Assembly: GCA_028023455.1 (NCBI GenBank)
Contig: JAQFVV010000181.1
Coordinates: 874,001-938,000, forward strand
Source: Epiperipatus broadwayi
Taxonomy: Eukaryota; Onychophora; Udeonychophora; Euonychophora; Peripatidae
DNA: 64,000 bases
Direction of reading: 5' to 3'
Shown here in pieces: positions 53,276 to 64,000 of this stretch. The notes under the pieces are model-generated. The model did no database searches. It saw only the letters and a program-made list of their open reading frames with translations, and was not told the DNA's origin. Numbering within the stretch: the first letter of the stretch is position 1; every line of letters starts with the position of its first letter. Made by a program: the position numbers and the translations under genes.

Positions 53276-53736
53276 ATATATTGAACCTGATTGAAATCCG
53301 GTTCAATGGTGTTGTTATTAAACAAAAAAAAAAAAAAGAAATTTATTAAGCTTTTAATTTTAATTAAACGTAGAGTTTAAATTTGCAATATTATTTAAAA
53401 AGAATGCGTGTATCCAAGTATACACGCATTTATATGTAAAACGGATTTTTTTAAAAATGTTTATCGATTTATTTTAAAATAGTTTTCATATACCGCCTGT
53501 TTTTAAATCCATTTGATTTAAAAACAAGCTGGCTAGCTAATTGCATTCCTGTTGCTTTTATTTTAATTATTGTAAACAATTTTGATAGCAGAGATTTGAT
53601 TTTTATGTTGTTGTTTTCATTTCAATAAACCCTGGGTGAAATTCTTAGATAGATTGAGCGGGAGATTAATATTTGCCCTGCCTAAGGCAAAGAAATTGAA
53701 CAACAAGGAAAGTGTTTCGCGGGAAATGGAGCAACG

Positions 53737-53770
53737 TATAAATAGCCCCGAAAATTTGGAGATCAGTTAA
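53737..53770 (+). promoter_or_regulatory. TATA box plus TCAGT initiator
   Basis: CGTATAAATAG (TATA at 53737-53744) is followed by ATCAGTTAAC with the initiator A at 53765, 28 bp downstream. This is the canonical TATA/Inr spacing of animal RNA polymerase II promoters; TCAGT is the arthropod-favoured initiator. CpG-rich sequence follows. Confidence 0.65.
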
Positions 53771-54088
53771 CTCATTGTTCGTTGATAGACAAGCTGTTTA
53801 TCAAGTGAGAATTTATATCAGCGCGGACATTTAATTTCTTAAAGGACATCAGCTGTGATTAAATACTTTTGCCTGCAACACAATGAAAAATTCTATACTT
53901 GTTACCACCACCCGAATGGCTTGCTAACTCCACAAAAGACGGATCCCTGACTTCCAAGTTTGCTCCAGTAATGCCTTGAACACCTAAAAGAAGCCGGAAC
54001 CTCTCTACATCTATCTTGCTGCCTAAAGAACCTGAAAATGAACTTAAGTAAAAGTGCGCACTCTACGTGAACTTTGTTTTACCGAAAG
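53765..54088 (+). ncRNA. predicted noncoding leader exon
   Basis: Runs from the initiator to a good donor, CGAAAG|GTAACT, at 54088. The longest internal frame (MKNSILVTTTRMAC, near 53883) is 14 codons, so the exon is essentially untranslated. It could be the 5' leader of an element or of an unidentified transcript. Confidence 0.35.
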
Positions 54089-55359
54089 GTAACTATTTTC
54101 GTTTTTATTCTTCCCAGGGTAAATTAATTCTCATTAAATCTCCGCTCAATCTAATCATAAATATGTATTCTTAAATCAATATAGCCTCATATTTAATATT
54201 TGCTGTGTTTTCCAATATTTTATAGTGTGTCTTGGAATCTTAGTTTTAAGCTTCCAATTTGCTTTCAGTTTTGTTTATTGGAGAGTGACGAATGAGTTTT
54301 ATATTTTATGCCTCGCTTTTGTAAATGCTTTAGCCGTCTTGTATATATATTTTTTTATGCTTACCTGTAATTATTTAGTATTCAATAATTAATTTTATAC
54401 TCTATGTTTGCCCTCTTGCTAAACCTCCAAAACTCTTTTGGCTGACGACTTTATTGCCTGATTTTCGCAGGTGGAGATTTCGTTTCTAATATCTCTAAAG
54501 GTGGAAATTAGAATTGTGTTTTTCTTTGTAATTTTATAAGTCATCAGCAGGAAGATAAAATTTATCCTTTCTTAAACTACAGGTGAGCAATACTTTCGTT
54601 CTGCTAGAGTATTTAAACTTTTGATATTTCGTACTCATGTGCACTCTCCGATAGATTTCTTTTTGTATTTATTATGTGTGCTTTAAATTTGTCAGAGCGT
54701 GTACTCAGAATTTGTTTGTAAGTTTATTTTCTTTAAATGCTGGGCAGATGTAACTGTTTTTCTAATTATTTACTTGTCCCGTAGTGGGATCTTTAATTAT
54801 TAATTTTAAAGTAATTTTCGCCAAACGTTTGGCTGGGATTCACCAGTTTTAATTGTTTCTTCATTTCAGTCATGTTTGTCGGTTGTTCTTGAGGTGGATC
54901 AATCACCGTTATTTTAAACATAGTAATAGGTGCAGCTCATACCGATATAAGGACATTCAAGGTCTGACCAATTTTTAGATCTTGAACAGCTCATCGGCGC
55001 TGGATTCTTTGATCTATTTCAGGGGCATAGGGTTTAAATATCTGAAAGTGAAAACCAATGTTTAGGTGAATCCTCTGCTGAATGAAATTTGCTTCCTCCC
55101 TTTTACATTTGTTTATTAGAAGATCAGTCAGTCTGGGATAGCTTTGCTTTTAGTATGTCTGGTACATGCCTGAGTTAAACCCCATCTCTTGTATCATAAA
55201 CTTATATTTAATAATTTATTTTCTCATAATAAAATTTATGAAATATGTTTAAACTTAATTTGGCTGACGTTTGTCTTTGTGCTTTTGTCTCAATTGTCTA
55301 AACAGTTTAAGATCTCTTGTTTCTCCCTGAGTCTAGTCGGCGCAAACCACCATCATCAT

Positions 55360-55429
55360 CTATTCTGATCACAGTAAACAAATTTTCCAGACACGTAGTG
55401 GTCTGGTGGCGCCCTCTGTATCAGAATAG
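55360..55429. repeat. 70-bp foldback
   Basis: CTATTCTGAT at the left end and TCAGAATAG at the right end are inverted. Inside, CCAGAC and GTCTGG pair around ACGTAGTG. It probably belongs to a mobile hairpin or the terminus of the preceding unit. Confidence 0.6.
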
Positions 55430-55474
55430 ATTGATAGATGAAATTAAAAGATTTCATCTGGCACAATATATATA

Positions 55475-55770
55475 TGATCAATAGATGGCGTTTTACCAAA
55501 AACACCGTCAAAGCGTGTTTGTTTACATAAACGTCAGAGTAAGCATTCACTACCACTTTTGTTAGTTCCACCCTCAGATCATGATTTCAAGCTGATTTGC
55601 TATGATCAGTGAAGGACAGGAATAAGAAATTAGATCTAAACACTAAAATCAGCTTGAAATCATGATCTGAGGGTGGAACTAACGAAAGAGGTAGTGAATG
55701 CTTACTCTGACGTTTATGTAAACAAACATGCTTTGACGGTGTTTTTGGTAAAATGCCATCTACTGATCAT
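55475..55770. mobile_element. foldback transposon, 124-bp arms
   Basis: Two arms of about 124 bp (55475-55598 and 55646-55770) are inverted copies with few differences, around a 47-bp loop. Arm landmarks are TGATCAATAGATGGCG, TTACATAAACGTCAGAGTAA, CCACCCTCAGATCATGATTT. Outer flanks are (TA)n. The two similar open frames on opposite strands (starting MELTK.VVNAYSDVYVNKHA) are a consequence of the palindrome and not evidence of genes. High arm identity implies a recent insertion or ongoing gene conversion. Confidence 0.85.
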
Positions 55771-55864
55771 AAATATAAGCGTTAGCAAGTTTAACTTGTT
55801 TTGTTCTTTTATATATATATATATATGTCTCAGAGTACTTCACGTGAAGGATCTATAAGCCAGT

Positions 55865-56400
55865 TCTAATCAAGTTGATTATATCATTACAGAAAGATAT
55901 TAGGTTTCAGGAATATGGAAATAAAAGCCACATATGTTACAAATATCAGCATAGTGCATTTAGATTTTAGCTGCTCAACTTCTTAATAAGCTCCTTTGTC
56001 TATTTCAAGCTTAGTTTCTAACTGGTTGTTTTTAACTTCAGCTATACTCTACTTTTTATACTATAGACCTACTTATCATTTTTAACTTATAAAATGAAAT
56101 TATTTTGGTTGTTGCAAATTTTCATTATTTCTTTTATTATAGGCTATATGACAGTAACATCAGCAATTAACAAAAGAACTTTTTATTCTCTTGCATTTTC
56201 TAATTTCTGTTTGTTTAACTTGGACAGTCCTTTATTAAGACATCTCTCTTAATTTTAATAAACAAAATAAATAAAACATATTATTCAGTTCTTTGATTGA
56301 TTCTTCAATACAACACTATAATTTATATATTACTCACTGTTTGGTTATGTAAATTGAAATGTTTAGCTGTCACTACAAAGCCTAAATTGTATGACATTTA
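55865..56400. repeat. old dispersed repeat R1, copy 2, second part
   Basis: Aligns with about 48000-48050 and 48960-49680 in the same orientation, including CTTCTTAATAAGCTCCT, TTTCTAACTGGTTGTTTTT and ATAGTGCATTTAGA. Together with 52650-53275 it makes one interrupted copy. Confidence 0.55.
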
Positions 56401-56757
56401 AATATATGCATGATATGATATTGTTCATACTATCATAATATACACAAAACTACAGATATCAAAAATAATATTTACTTTAATTTTCAGATGAATTTGGGTG
56501 TTTTTTAAAATGAACAGGCGATTTATAATGAGAGAATAAATTGTTGCTATTTGTTTATGATGTGTTGTAATCCAGAGATTGATCATGACCCCCCCCCCAA
56601 ATATATATATATGAAAATTTTGTTCACCAATATTGTAGATGTATTTTTTATTAATATAACAAACCAATATTACAACAAAAACAAAATATTTAAATTAATA
56701 ATTCATAAAAACGATAAATGTGTTTAATAACATTTATTTTTATTTACAATTTATTAC

Positions 56758-56909
56758 CTCTGTGGATTTTTCAGTTTCTAGATTTCTTGTTGCCTGTCCA
56801 AGCTGTATTGTTCTTACTCTCTGACCAAAATTCACTGTACACAAAGTTTCGCTTGCATTGCTATCTGCAGGAGATATGTGAACTACCATAATGGTTTTGC
56901 TGTCACCAC
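56758..56909 (-). CDS. kinesin motor-domain exon (C-terminal end of motor)
   Basis: A 152-nt minus-strand exon with acceptor TTTTTTAAG| at 56909 and donor ACAGAG|GTAATA at 56758. It encodes GGDSKTIMVVHISP.., then SETL, NFGQRVR and LGQATRN. This is the conserved end of the kinesin motor: the GG(D/N)SKT segment after the LTYLL helix, M...ISP, then the last helix with L.FA.RVR. The combination of RVR with a following LGQA resembles C-terminal (kinesin-14-type) motors, although subfamily assignment is tentative. It begins in phase 1 (the first Gly codon is split) and ends in phase 0. The rest of the motor must lie beyond the window or in exons I could not see. Confidence 0.85.
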
Positions 56910-58584
56910 CTTAAAAAAGTGATTTTGAAAATAAGTCCATTTCTATTAATTTCATATATAAATATTTTGTTCAAATACAAGTATAGTATCTATATTTAAG
57001 ATAATGAATAAAGAGAGCTTAAAAGGTCTGGATTCAAATCCTTGTAATTAAAAATAATATTCCTAAACAATAAAGACAATAAGCATATCCTGAAACATAC
57101 AAATCATCCTATAGAGACTTTTTCCTACTAAATTAGAATTCAAACAATACATATGTTAATTCATTTCATGCAAATGATCAAAGACTTCTGATCTCTAAGT
57201 ACTACTATAGTATTAGACATATAGAGTATTGGAAATAATACATTTATTTTCTCAATGACATACATTTTAATTAAATTTAAAATATCATATACCTTAATAT
57301 ATTACAATCTTAGAATATATCAAATTTTAAACTCATCACAAGAGTCATCTATAAGCAAATGTATTTTTAATTAATAAAGTTGAACAGTCAACGCAATTAA
57401 TTTTAAATATAAGTGATCTTCAATTTAAATTTTATTATGTGGCAAAATAAAATTATTTTTAGTCCAATAATTATTAAAAACAACTTCAGAAATAACAAAA
57501 AGTTATTAAAATAATGAAATTACTGTTGAGAAATATAAAAGTTTAATTCTATACTTTACTAATTAGTGCAATCTAAAAAAAATCCTGCTATAATCATAGA
57601 TATGAAATGATCATATCAAAGCATGTAAAGGTTATTCTGCACATAGACCATAATAATTTTAGCCACCTCTTTAATCCTTCTTTCATCACTTTAATTTTTA
57701 CCGTAAAGCCATTATAGTAGTTTTTCATTACTATCTTAATTTCTTTACTGAGTTGATATTTTCTAATTTTAAAGTTCATTCACGTATATATAATTCACTA
57801 AATACACTTACCATTAATTTTCAAAATATATTCATTTTCATTTTCTAATTTTAGACTATAAATTATTTTAATATTATGCACCATTTTCTTAATTTTAATT
57901 TCACTATTAATATAGTTTTAGCAATAAATACAGACTATCATCTGCTTATACACATAAACATGTATCTATCAAACTACATAGCTCTGTTTTATCTGTTTAT
58001 TTAGCTACATATCAAATCTGTTCTACTTTCATATCCACTCAGTCAAATCCATATATCTATCAGCTTGCCTATCTACCTATTAATATATTTAATTAGTTAG
58101 CCATATAACGGTGTAAATACAGAATACTCTGTTATAATAACATTTACTTCAATTATTTAAAATAATATATAGAATTTTAAATAAATGTTAAATATATATT
58201 CTTAAAAAAGTGATTTTCAAAAAACATTTTATTCATGAAATTAATAAATAAATATTAAAAATGACTTATTTATTAAGCATATAATATAAATTACATCCTG
58301 GCTTTAAATTTTTTTGGGAAATTCTTTTTTTAAAAACACAAAATATATTTACTACATAAAAAATAGATAAACTATAAATATTTATATTATAGACAGTTAA
58401 TTAACTGGATTATTAATAATAAAAAAAACAAAAAAATTTAGAAAAAGTCCAATTCCCAAAGTCTTGATTGTGCTTCAGATCAACATTTGAAAAAAAAAAA
58501 ACACATTTATATTTTTTAATTAATAACTAACTGTAAAAACTAAATCAAACGAACTGATAGATTAATTTTAAAAATTTACTTCCT
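56910..58584. other. presumed kinesin intron, AT-rich
   Basis: No further motor exon is recognised here: the LTYLL block that should precede 56909 is not visible. GGATTCAAATCC near 57028 resembles a B box but lacks any tRNA context. Open frames are short and featureless. Confidence 0.5.
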
Positions 58585-60480
58585 GATCATCATTATTTTT
58601 ATTTTCAATCTATATTGACCCATTGCAGAAAGAAAATCCAAATTTTAAATTAATTTCACAGATATCTAATCTCTCTTCTCCACAATACAGCAGCAAATTT
58701 TCTTATTTTATTCATCAATCTTACATAATATCCTATTCTAGATCTTTTATAATCTCTTGAGATCCAAGTTAAAACTCCATCTGTCCATTTATTATCATCT
58801 CTTCTAGCAATATATTCAACCCATATCCATTTCAGTCTCTTAATTCTCTCAATGAGGTCAAAAATGCCTATTTTGTTCTTTCATTCGTGTATTTCATTTC
58901 TTATTTTTTCATGTTACTCCTAAAATATCATCTTTAGGTACTTTGTTGAGTGGTCTGAAGTTTCTGTATTGCTCTTTTGGTAAATGTACAAGTCTTAAAT
59001 TCATAAATAAGAACTGGTAAAGCAAATCAATAAAAACTTTATTTCTCCTTTTCTAAAGTTATTTCTATCAAAAGAACTGTGATTAATTACATCCATTATG
59101 TTTCTACCTGTGTTAATAAACTAACTAAGATATTTATAATTTTTAATTTCATCTAATTCTGATTTATTAATCCTTGTTTTCTTCTGAGAAAAATCCACTG
59201 AACAGTAGTCTTTTTACCATTTATCTTTAGTTCTACTTTATTACTTTCATCTAATAATGCAACATTTCCTGAGACTATGAAGCAATGTTTGCAAAAACAA
59301 TTACATCATCTGCAAAATCTAAATTGCTTAGATAATGTCCATTTATTTTCAGTCCTTTGGCTTCCTTTTAATCCACAAAATTCATTTTGTGAAACTGTTG
59401 TAGAAAGTTTTGGAGATATGGATTCACCCTGTTGTACACCTTTCTCAATGTTAATCTTCTTAGTATCACTGTGTAATCTAATCACTGTTGTTGCTGTTTG
59501 ATAAATATTAATCAGAATATGACAATATCCTGGGTCTACATCTTGATGATCCAATCCTTTAATTATCAAAGAAATGCTTATGGAATCAAATACATTTTCT
59601 TAATCTACAATGCAAAGTATAATGACAACTCCTATTCATTGATCATTTCTATAACTCCTTTCAATACTTAGATGGATACCTGTGCTGACACAACTTTCAA
59701 ATCCAGTTTGTTTTTTTGGTTGATTAAAATCCGAAGTTTACTATGGATAAATTGTGATTATCTTGTAAAAGATTTTGTATGGAACTGAGAAAAGCCTGAT
59801 AGATCAATAATTTCTCATATTTTTTTTTCTTATCACCTTTAAATATCAATATTATTATTGCATTCTTTCAGACATCAAGTACATTTTTATCATTTAGACA
59901 TTTGGTATATAACTTTGCCAACAAATTTTCTATTTCGTTATTCCCTGAACCTTTTACCTCATTCATATATTTAATTGCATATCTCACTTCATTTAAAATG
60001 CTAGGAAATTCAGAACATGTAGTAACTGCAAGATATACTTTGTTTCATTGTTCATTATTACTATAAAATATTTTATGAACTCTTATACACATTTCGTGAT
60101 ATAATTTTTCTATTTTAGTGATAGTTCAATCTTTTCTTTTGATTGCAGAAGCAACCTTCCAATATCAAAATATTGATTTACAAATTTGAGCATATAGCAT
60201 TTCTTGCCAGTTCACAATTACATTTTCCTATATTATTACTAATTCTTTTCCACATCATTTTTACAAAACATTGGATATTCAATTTTCTTAATGGATCATC
60301 TAAAAAAAATCATATTCTGGCTTTTATTCATACATTGTCCTGTCTCAGTAGAAAACTTATTGGGAATATGCTGCTTTTTTGTACCAGCTATTTTGGGAGC
60401 AGTTTTAATAGAGTATAAGTTACCTTCTGATTGATTTCAGTCAAGTATGAATCATCTTCAGATCTTGTTAAGATTTAAAA
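58585..60480 (-). mobile_element. decayed LINE, family L-A, longer copy
   Basis: Minus-strand LINE related to 26160-26740. The 3' ends align (ATCATC, CATTGCAG, TCTCTTCTCCAC) and the C-terminal part again reads IARRDDNKWT (near 58790). Upstream RT pieces are NAIIILIFKGDKKKN (near 59840-59880), then INIEKGVQQGESISPKL (about 59415-59460), the motif B region with VQQGESISP for RQGD.ISP, and KQFRFC where NLRFADD is expected. The strand matches the kinesin, but the content is purely retrotransposon. Many stops. The 5' limit is uncertain. Confidence 0.75.
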
Positions 60481-60987
60481 ATAATTTGCAAGTTCTAATT
60501 TAAATTAGCTGATGTGTGTTTCTAAAGGTTAGGTATATCAAATGTTAATATTATTTTCTTAATTTTTCATCTCTGTAGTTTTGCTGATGACTATTTCCTG
60601 TGTTGAATCTATTAAGAACATTACATACATATTTTCAGTTAATTAAAGTGTAATCTAATTCTGTTGTATTTTTATTAAGATAATTCTATATTTCAAACAT
60701 TTTTCTCAAAAAATAAAAAATCATAATATACAGCTTTTCTTTTTCTATGATCTTCAAAATTCTCACTTCTGTAACTATAACCAAATTTACTTACTTTTTT
60801 CAAATCTAGCACTAAAGATTTCCATAAAAATTAAAAAAATATTGTTTGGTCTGATCAAAAGCATTCTGTGCAACTATATAAAAATCCTTTACTCCTTCAT
60901 CACAATAAGAACTTGTTGGGACATAAATCTGAATTCTTAACTATCTTACATTTATTTGAATTAATCTTAATAAACTAAAGATTAGCC

Positions 60988-61071
60988 TTTCAAGCTAAAG
61001 TATAAGCGCTTTTTACGAATGTTAATAATAATAAATGAATACTTTCATTTCCAACAAAAGATAAAGTCTTC
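60988..61071. repeat. diverged fragment of MITE family M1
   Basis: Shares TCAAGCTAAAGTATAAGCGC and AAATGAATACTTTCATTTCC, then AAAGTCTT, with the element at 31298-31476 in the same order. Only one arm and the middle are recognisable. Confidence 0.55.
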
Positions 61072-61179
61072 ATTTGAATTAATCTTGTTTTTAAGCAGCT
61101 GTACATTTAATAGTTATACTTCAAATTAAACACTCCAAAAGTTTTAATAATTTAACAATAAATTTATTTACTCAGATTA

Positions 61180-62004
61180 ATGTATATGTTAGTAAAAGAT
61201 TAATAAGTTCAACGAGGGACTCGGTCGAAATGCACAACCAATAATATTAATCACTGTACAGTTCATATATAGAGTTAGCTACTTCCAACATTTTACTAAA
61301 CATCTTTCTTTTAACATCTATTCACTTTATTCAAAGTTTAGCATTTTAATTCCCTAACTTTCTATGTTAGTTTTTACTAGTGATTTTAATAAACACTTTA
61401 CTGCTCAATCGCATATAAGTCAATCCAATTAGATTAGACTCCTATTTTTTTTCTTCTGAATTAGCAGGTCTGCAACTGCAATGTACACATTAAATTGATT
61501 CACTTTGCTCTACTAGTATTAATAGCCTGCTTTTTTCTCACAACACTCGAAGTTCTGCAAGCATTTTAACAATTCTGCTAATTTGCATATTGTTAGACAA
61601 TTATTGTTATGCAAATTAAAATATATAGACTATTTGCAGTTTGCTTAATTCCACTTTTCTGTATATCATTAATTCTAGAATCACAACACTGCATTATTGA
61701 CCAGCTTTGCACACACACTCGCTTTTTATTAATAAACACATAAAGTAGTAGTACATAGCAGCCAATCTGTTTTATATACCATCAATCACCACAATGATGT
61801 TGTCTCACTTTACTTTTAATCAATTCCACCTCATTAATACTTTAAATATTTGTGCCATTGCAATAAAGTACATGCCCACTTTTTAAATTAATTATCTTTT
61901 CATCCTTTCTTCTTATTTTGCAAAAACTGACAATATCCCATTTGCAATTAGAGCGATGAACTTGACAATTGAAGATAGCCATATTGAAGCTCAAACCCGT
62001 AACA
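61180..62004 (-). mobile_element. probable solo LTR
   Basis: On the minus strand the unit begins TGTTACGGGTTTGAGC (from 62004), a start typical of Gypsy-type LTRs in invertebrates. About 230 bp in there is a TATA box, GGTATATAAAACAG (61771-61778), and about 45 bp later AATAAA (61725-61730), in the U3-R order of an LTR. The sequence is less AT-rich and has CpG near its far end (TTTCGACCGAGTCCCTCG near 61220). I cannot fix the other end or a target duplication, and there is no internal coding region next to it. Confidence 0.42.
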
Positions 62005-64000
62005 TTTGGTTATTAAACATCACATCATCTTCCAATTGGCTACCCATTTAATTATTATATTTTGATGATTGAAATAAATTTCAATGCAAGACTCTTCACA
62101 AGCCTTTCTGCACATGGTCACAGTTATTAATTACCATAGTAAAAAATGATTAAAAAAAATCACCTGTTAAATTATTTTTTTAAAAAAAAAAAAATTACAA
62201 AAAATAACAAATGCTGAGGTTTTTGATTTTTATATCACTTTTACAAGTTGACACTAAAAATATGATGAAAATATAAGCATTAAAAATAATCTACAAATTA
62301 TGCTTATTACAAAATAATAGCTAAATAAATCATTATAATTCAATGTCCTTTTTTTTTTTAAATTTTCCTCAAATCACTTTGAACATTTTAAGAATTTCAG
62401 ATGAATCAGAGATATTTTCCAGATTATGTACTTTATTAAAATATGTTTTATTTCTTACGGTTGAAAAATATTTTCTAAAATAAAAGAAGTTTGTATTTTT
62501 TTAGTTTTTAAATTCTAATTTATATTTAATAAATAATAAAGCTTTTTCTGAAAGGAAATAAAATATTTAACTTATACCAATACAAATACTTTAAGATATT
62601 GAGAAAGCTAGGAATAAAATTGGAATTTAATAAAGTTTAGGAAAAAATACTTTTTGTGATTTCAAAGAAACTTTTTATTTAAAAAAAGAAAAAAAAACTA
62701 ATATTAATAGAACTCACAAATATACAGTCTCTTTTCTTTCTCTTTTTTTTTTTTCTAGATTTAAAATTAGTAGTCAATGCTTTTATAAATGAAAAATTAA
62801 AAAAAAAAGTTTTCATGTATTTGATATGGAACGTGCGTGCGCGTAATAAAACTCATAATTAATAATCCGAAGCCAAATTCTAATTTTGATTATAGAAGTC
62901 TATTTCTAAAAATGTCTATATCAATTACTCCTTTTAGTTTTCAAAATAAGTATAATTTTCTCCATAATATTTAATATACCAGCATTTCAAATCTTATTTG
63001 TTAACATTTTTACATTTTTTTTCTGGTCCAAGTTTCTAACATCACACAAAATCAAATTTCCAACAAACCATTACTTTATTGTAAGATTGCATAAATAAGT
63101 CCACAGTCTGTCTTTAGCAGGGAAACTAAGTACTACAATATTTTTTTTTGTATAATTTTTGAGTTAGTATAAATTATAATTAAATATTATTTACTTTATT
63201 ACTACTTTAGCCTTTAACATTATATATATAATTAACTGAAACGTAATTAACTATCTCCCACAGAGTTATGTTCACTTTCTTCAGTTTCAATTACTTATAT
63301 TTAAAGTTATGATAATTATATATATATATATAATTAAACATTTGTCTTTAAGCTGAAATCAGAATGTCATTAATAAGCCAGAAAAGATATATTTCATTAG
63401 CATCTAAAGTTTTCTGTATACCCAAGCAATATGCACTCATATGCAACAAACAATTGTTACATTTCCTATGTATAAACTATAAAGCCAAGGTTAAAGTTTG
63501 TTTTATAAATATGAATGATACATTAATAATATAAACGGCCAAAAGATAATTTTATAATGAATTCTAAAATACAAACAATAAATTATTCATCTTTTAAGAT
63601 AACTTTATTCATATATTTTAAAAAGAATGTTTGGTGATATGGAAATTGTTAAATATATCTATAAAACAAAAAACATTGTCATTGAATAAGGTATAAGAAA
63701 CAATATATTTATAAATATAATGATACAAATAATAGTATATTTAAACTAAAGCAATATTTAAATAAATTTAAAGACGATTTGATGCACAGTTCTGGTGTTA
63801 TATATTGAAACTAAAGAATATCAAACAAAAACAAAACATGAAGTCTCTACATATCATGGTGAAAAGATAAAATGATTTATCCATAGTAAATAATGTTGAT
63901 AAAATAATACAAAATGAAAAGATCAAAATGTAATAATTGAGAAATTTTAGTTCTTAGATCTATCATTCTCAATACAACTGTTGATTTCGTCTGTTTATAT
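62005..64000. other. AT-rich DNA without a recognisable gene
   Basis: No exon, RNA gene or transposon end that I can support. A CpG-bearing word (AACGTGCGTGCGCGTAAT near 62830) stands out but has no context. Confidence 0.55.

Larger units (their letters stand above)
53280..55350 (+). other. less AT-rich unit with promoter, no ORF
   Basis: Abruptly higher in G+C and CpG than either side. It contains the TATA/initiator promoter at 53737-53770 and a spliced-looking leader to 54088. Several further segments (54400-55100) have no reading frame. A near-perfect 20-bp inverted repeat lies at 53651-53670 and 54134-54153. It sits where repeat R1 copy 2 is interrupted, so an inserted element (LTR-like or of unknown type) is my preferred reading. 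An alternative is a host gene promoter and 5' UTR running toward higher coordinates, opposite to the kinesin. Confidence 0.45.

Noticed and set aside
55356-55858. Two similar small proteins on opposite strands
   Set aside because: They are the same palindromic DNA read from both arms of the foldback.
57010-57050. B-box-like GGATTCAAATCC, possible tRNA or SINE
   Set aside because: No A box at the right distance, no cloverleaf and no S1 body.

Overview
This is an AT-rich stretch (roughly three quarters A+T by eye) of an animal nuclear genome: gene-poor, with long introns and many decayed transposons. There is no bacterial-type gene organisation. The animal assignment rests on GT-AG spliced kinesin-like exons, Penelope-like elements with GIY-YIG endonucleases, several non-LTR retrotransposon families, tRNA-derived SINEs, hAT and piggyBac-type elements, and (AAG)n/(TAA)n/(TA)n microsatellites. 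TATA boxes followed by TCAGT-type initiators and a TGTTACGGG-type LTR end lean towards an arthropod or another invertebrate, but I cannot name the species.

Layout. 1-2.6 kb: AT-rich, with one 119-bp tandem duplication. 2.6-7.4 kb: an (AAG)n tract, then two Penelope-like copies head to head. They form an inverted repeat with arms of about 1.62 kb; the left arm carries a 757-bp TTAA-flanked piggyBac-type insertion. A (TAA)n tract closes this block. 7.4-17.6 kb: AT-rich DNA with perfect AT palindromes and three TATA-containing promoter-like patches. 17.6-21.4 kb: a cluster of small elements (foldbacks, SINE copies, a hAT MITE, a coiled-coil ORF remnant, and a 496-bp hAT with a perfect 8-bp target duplication). 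21.4-34.4 kb: mostly empty, with a 5'-truncated LINE, a possible first exon, a MITE and a widely spaced inverted repeat pair. 34.4-39.8 kb: two decayed LINEs, one probably inverted by twin priming.

41.6-56.9 kb contains the only convincing host gene: three minus-strand exons that could form the 3' end of a kinesin (end of the motor domain, a 32-nt microexon, and the last coding exon). The introns hold an ORF1/endonuclease/RT LINE with a tRNA-Gly-derived insertion, a 453-bp stretch with no G, a third Penelope relic, an old repeat present twice, and a less AT-rich unit with a TATA/initiator promoter. 56.9-64 kb is intron or upstream sequence with a second copy of the 26-kb LINE family and a probable solo LTR.

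Every transposon protein seen is broken by stops or frameshifts, so these are fossils rather than active genes. I found no new multi-gene system. The most informative structures are the Penelope palindrome with its built-in empty site, the kinesin exons, the shared SINE core, the shared promoter motif, and the G-less tract.
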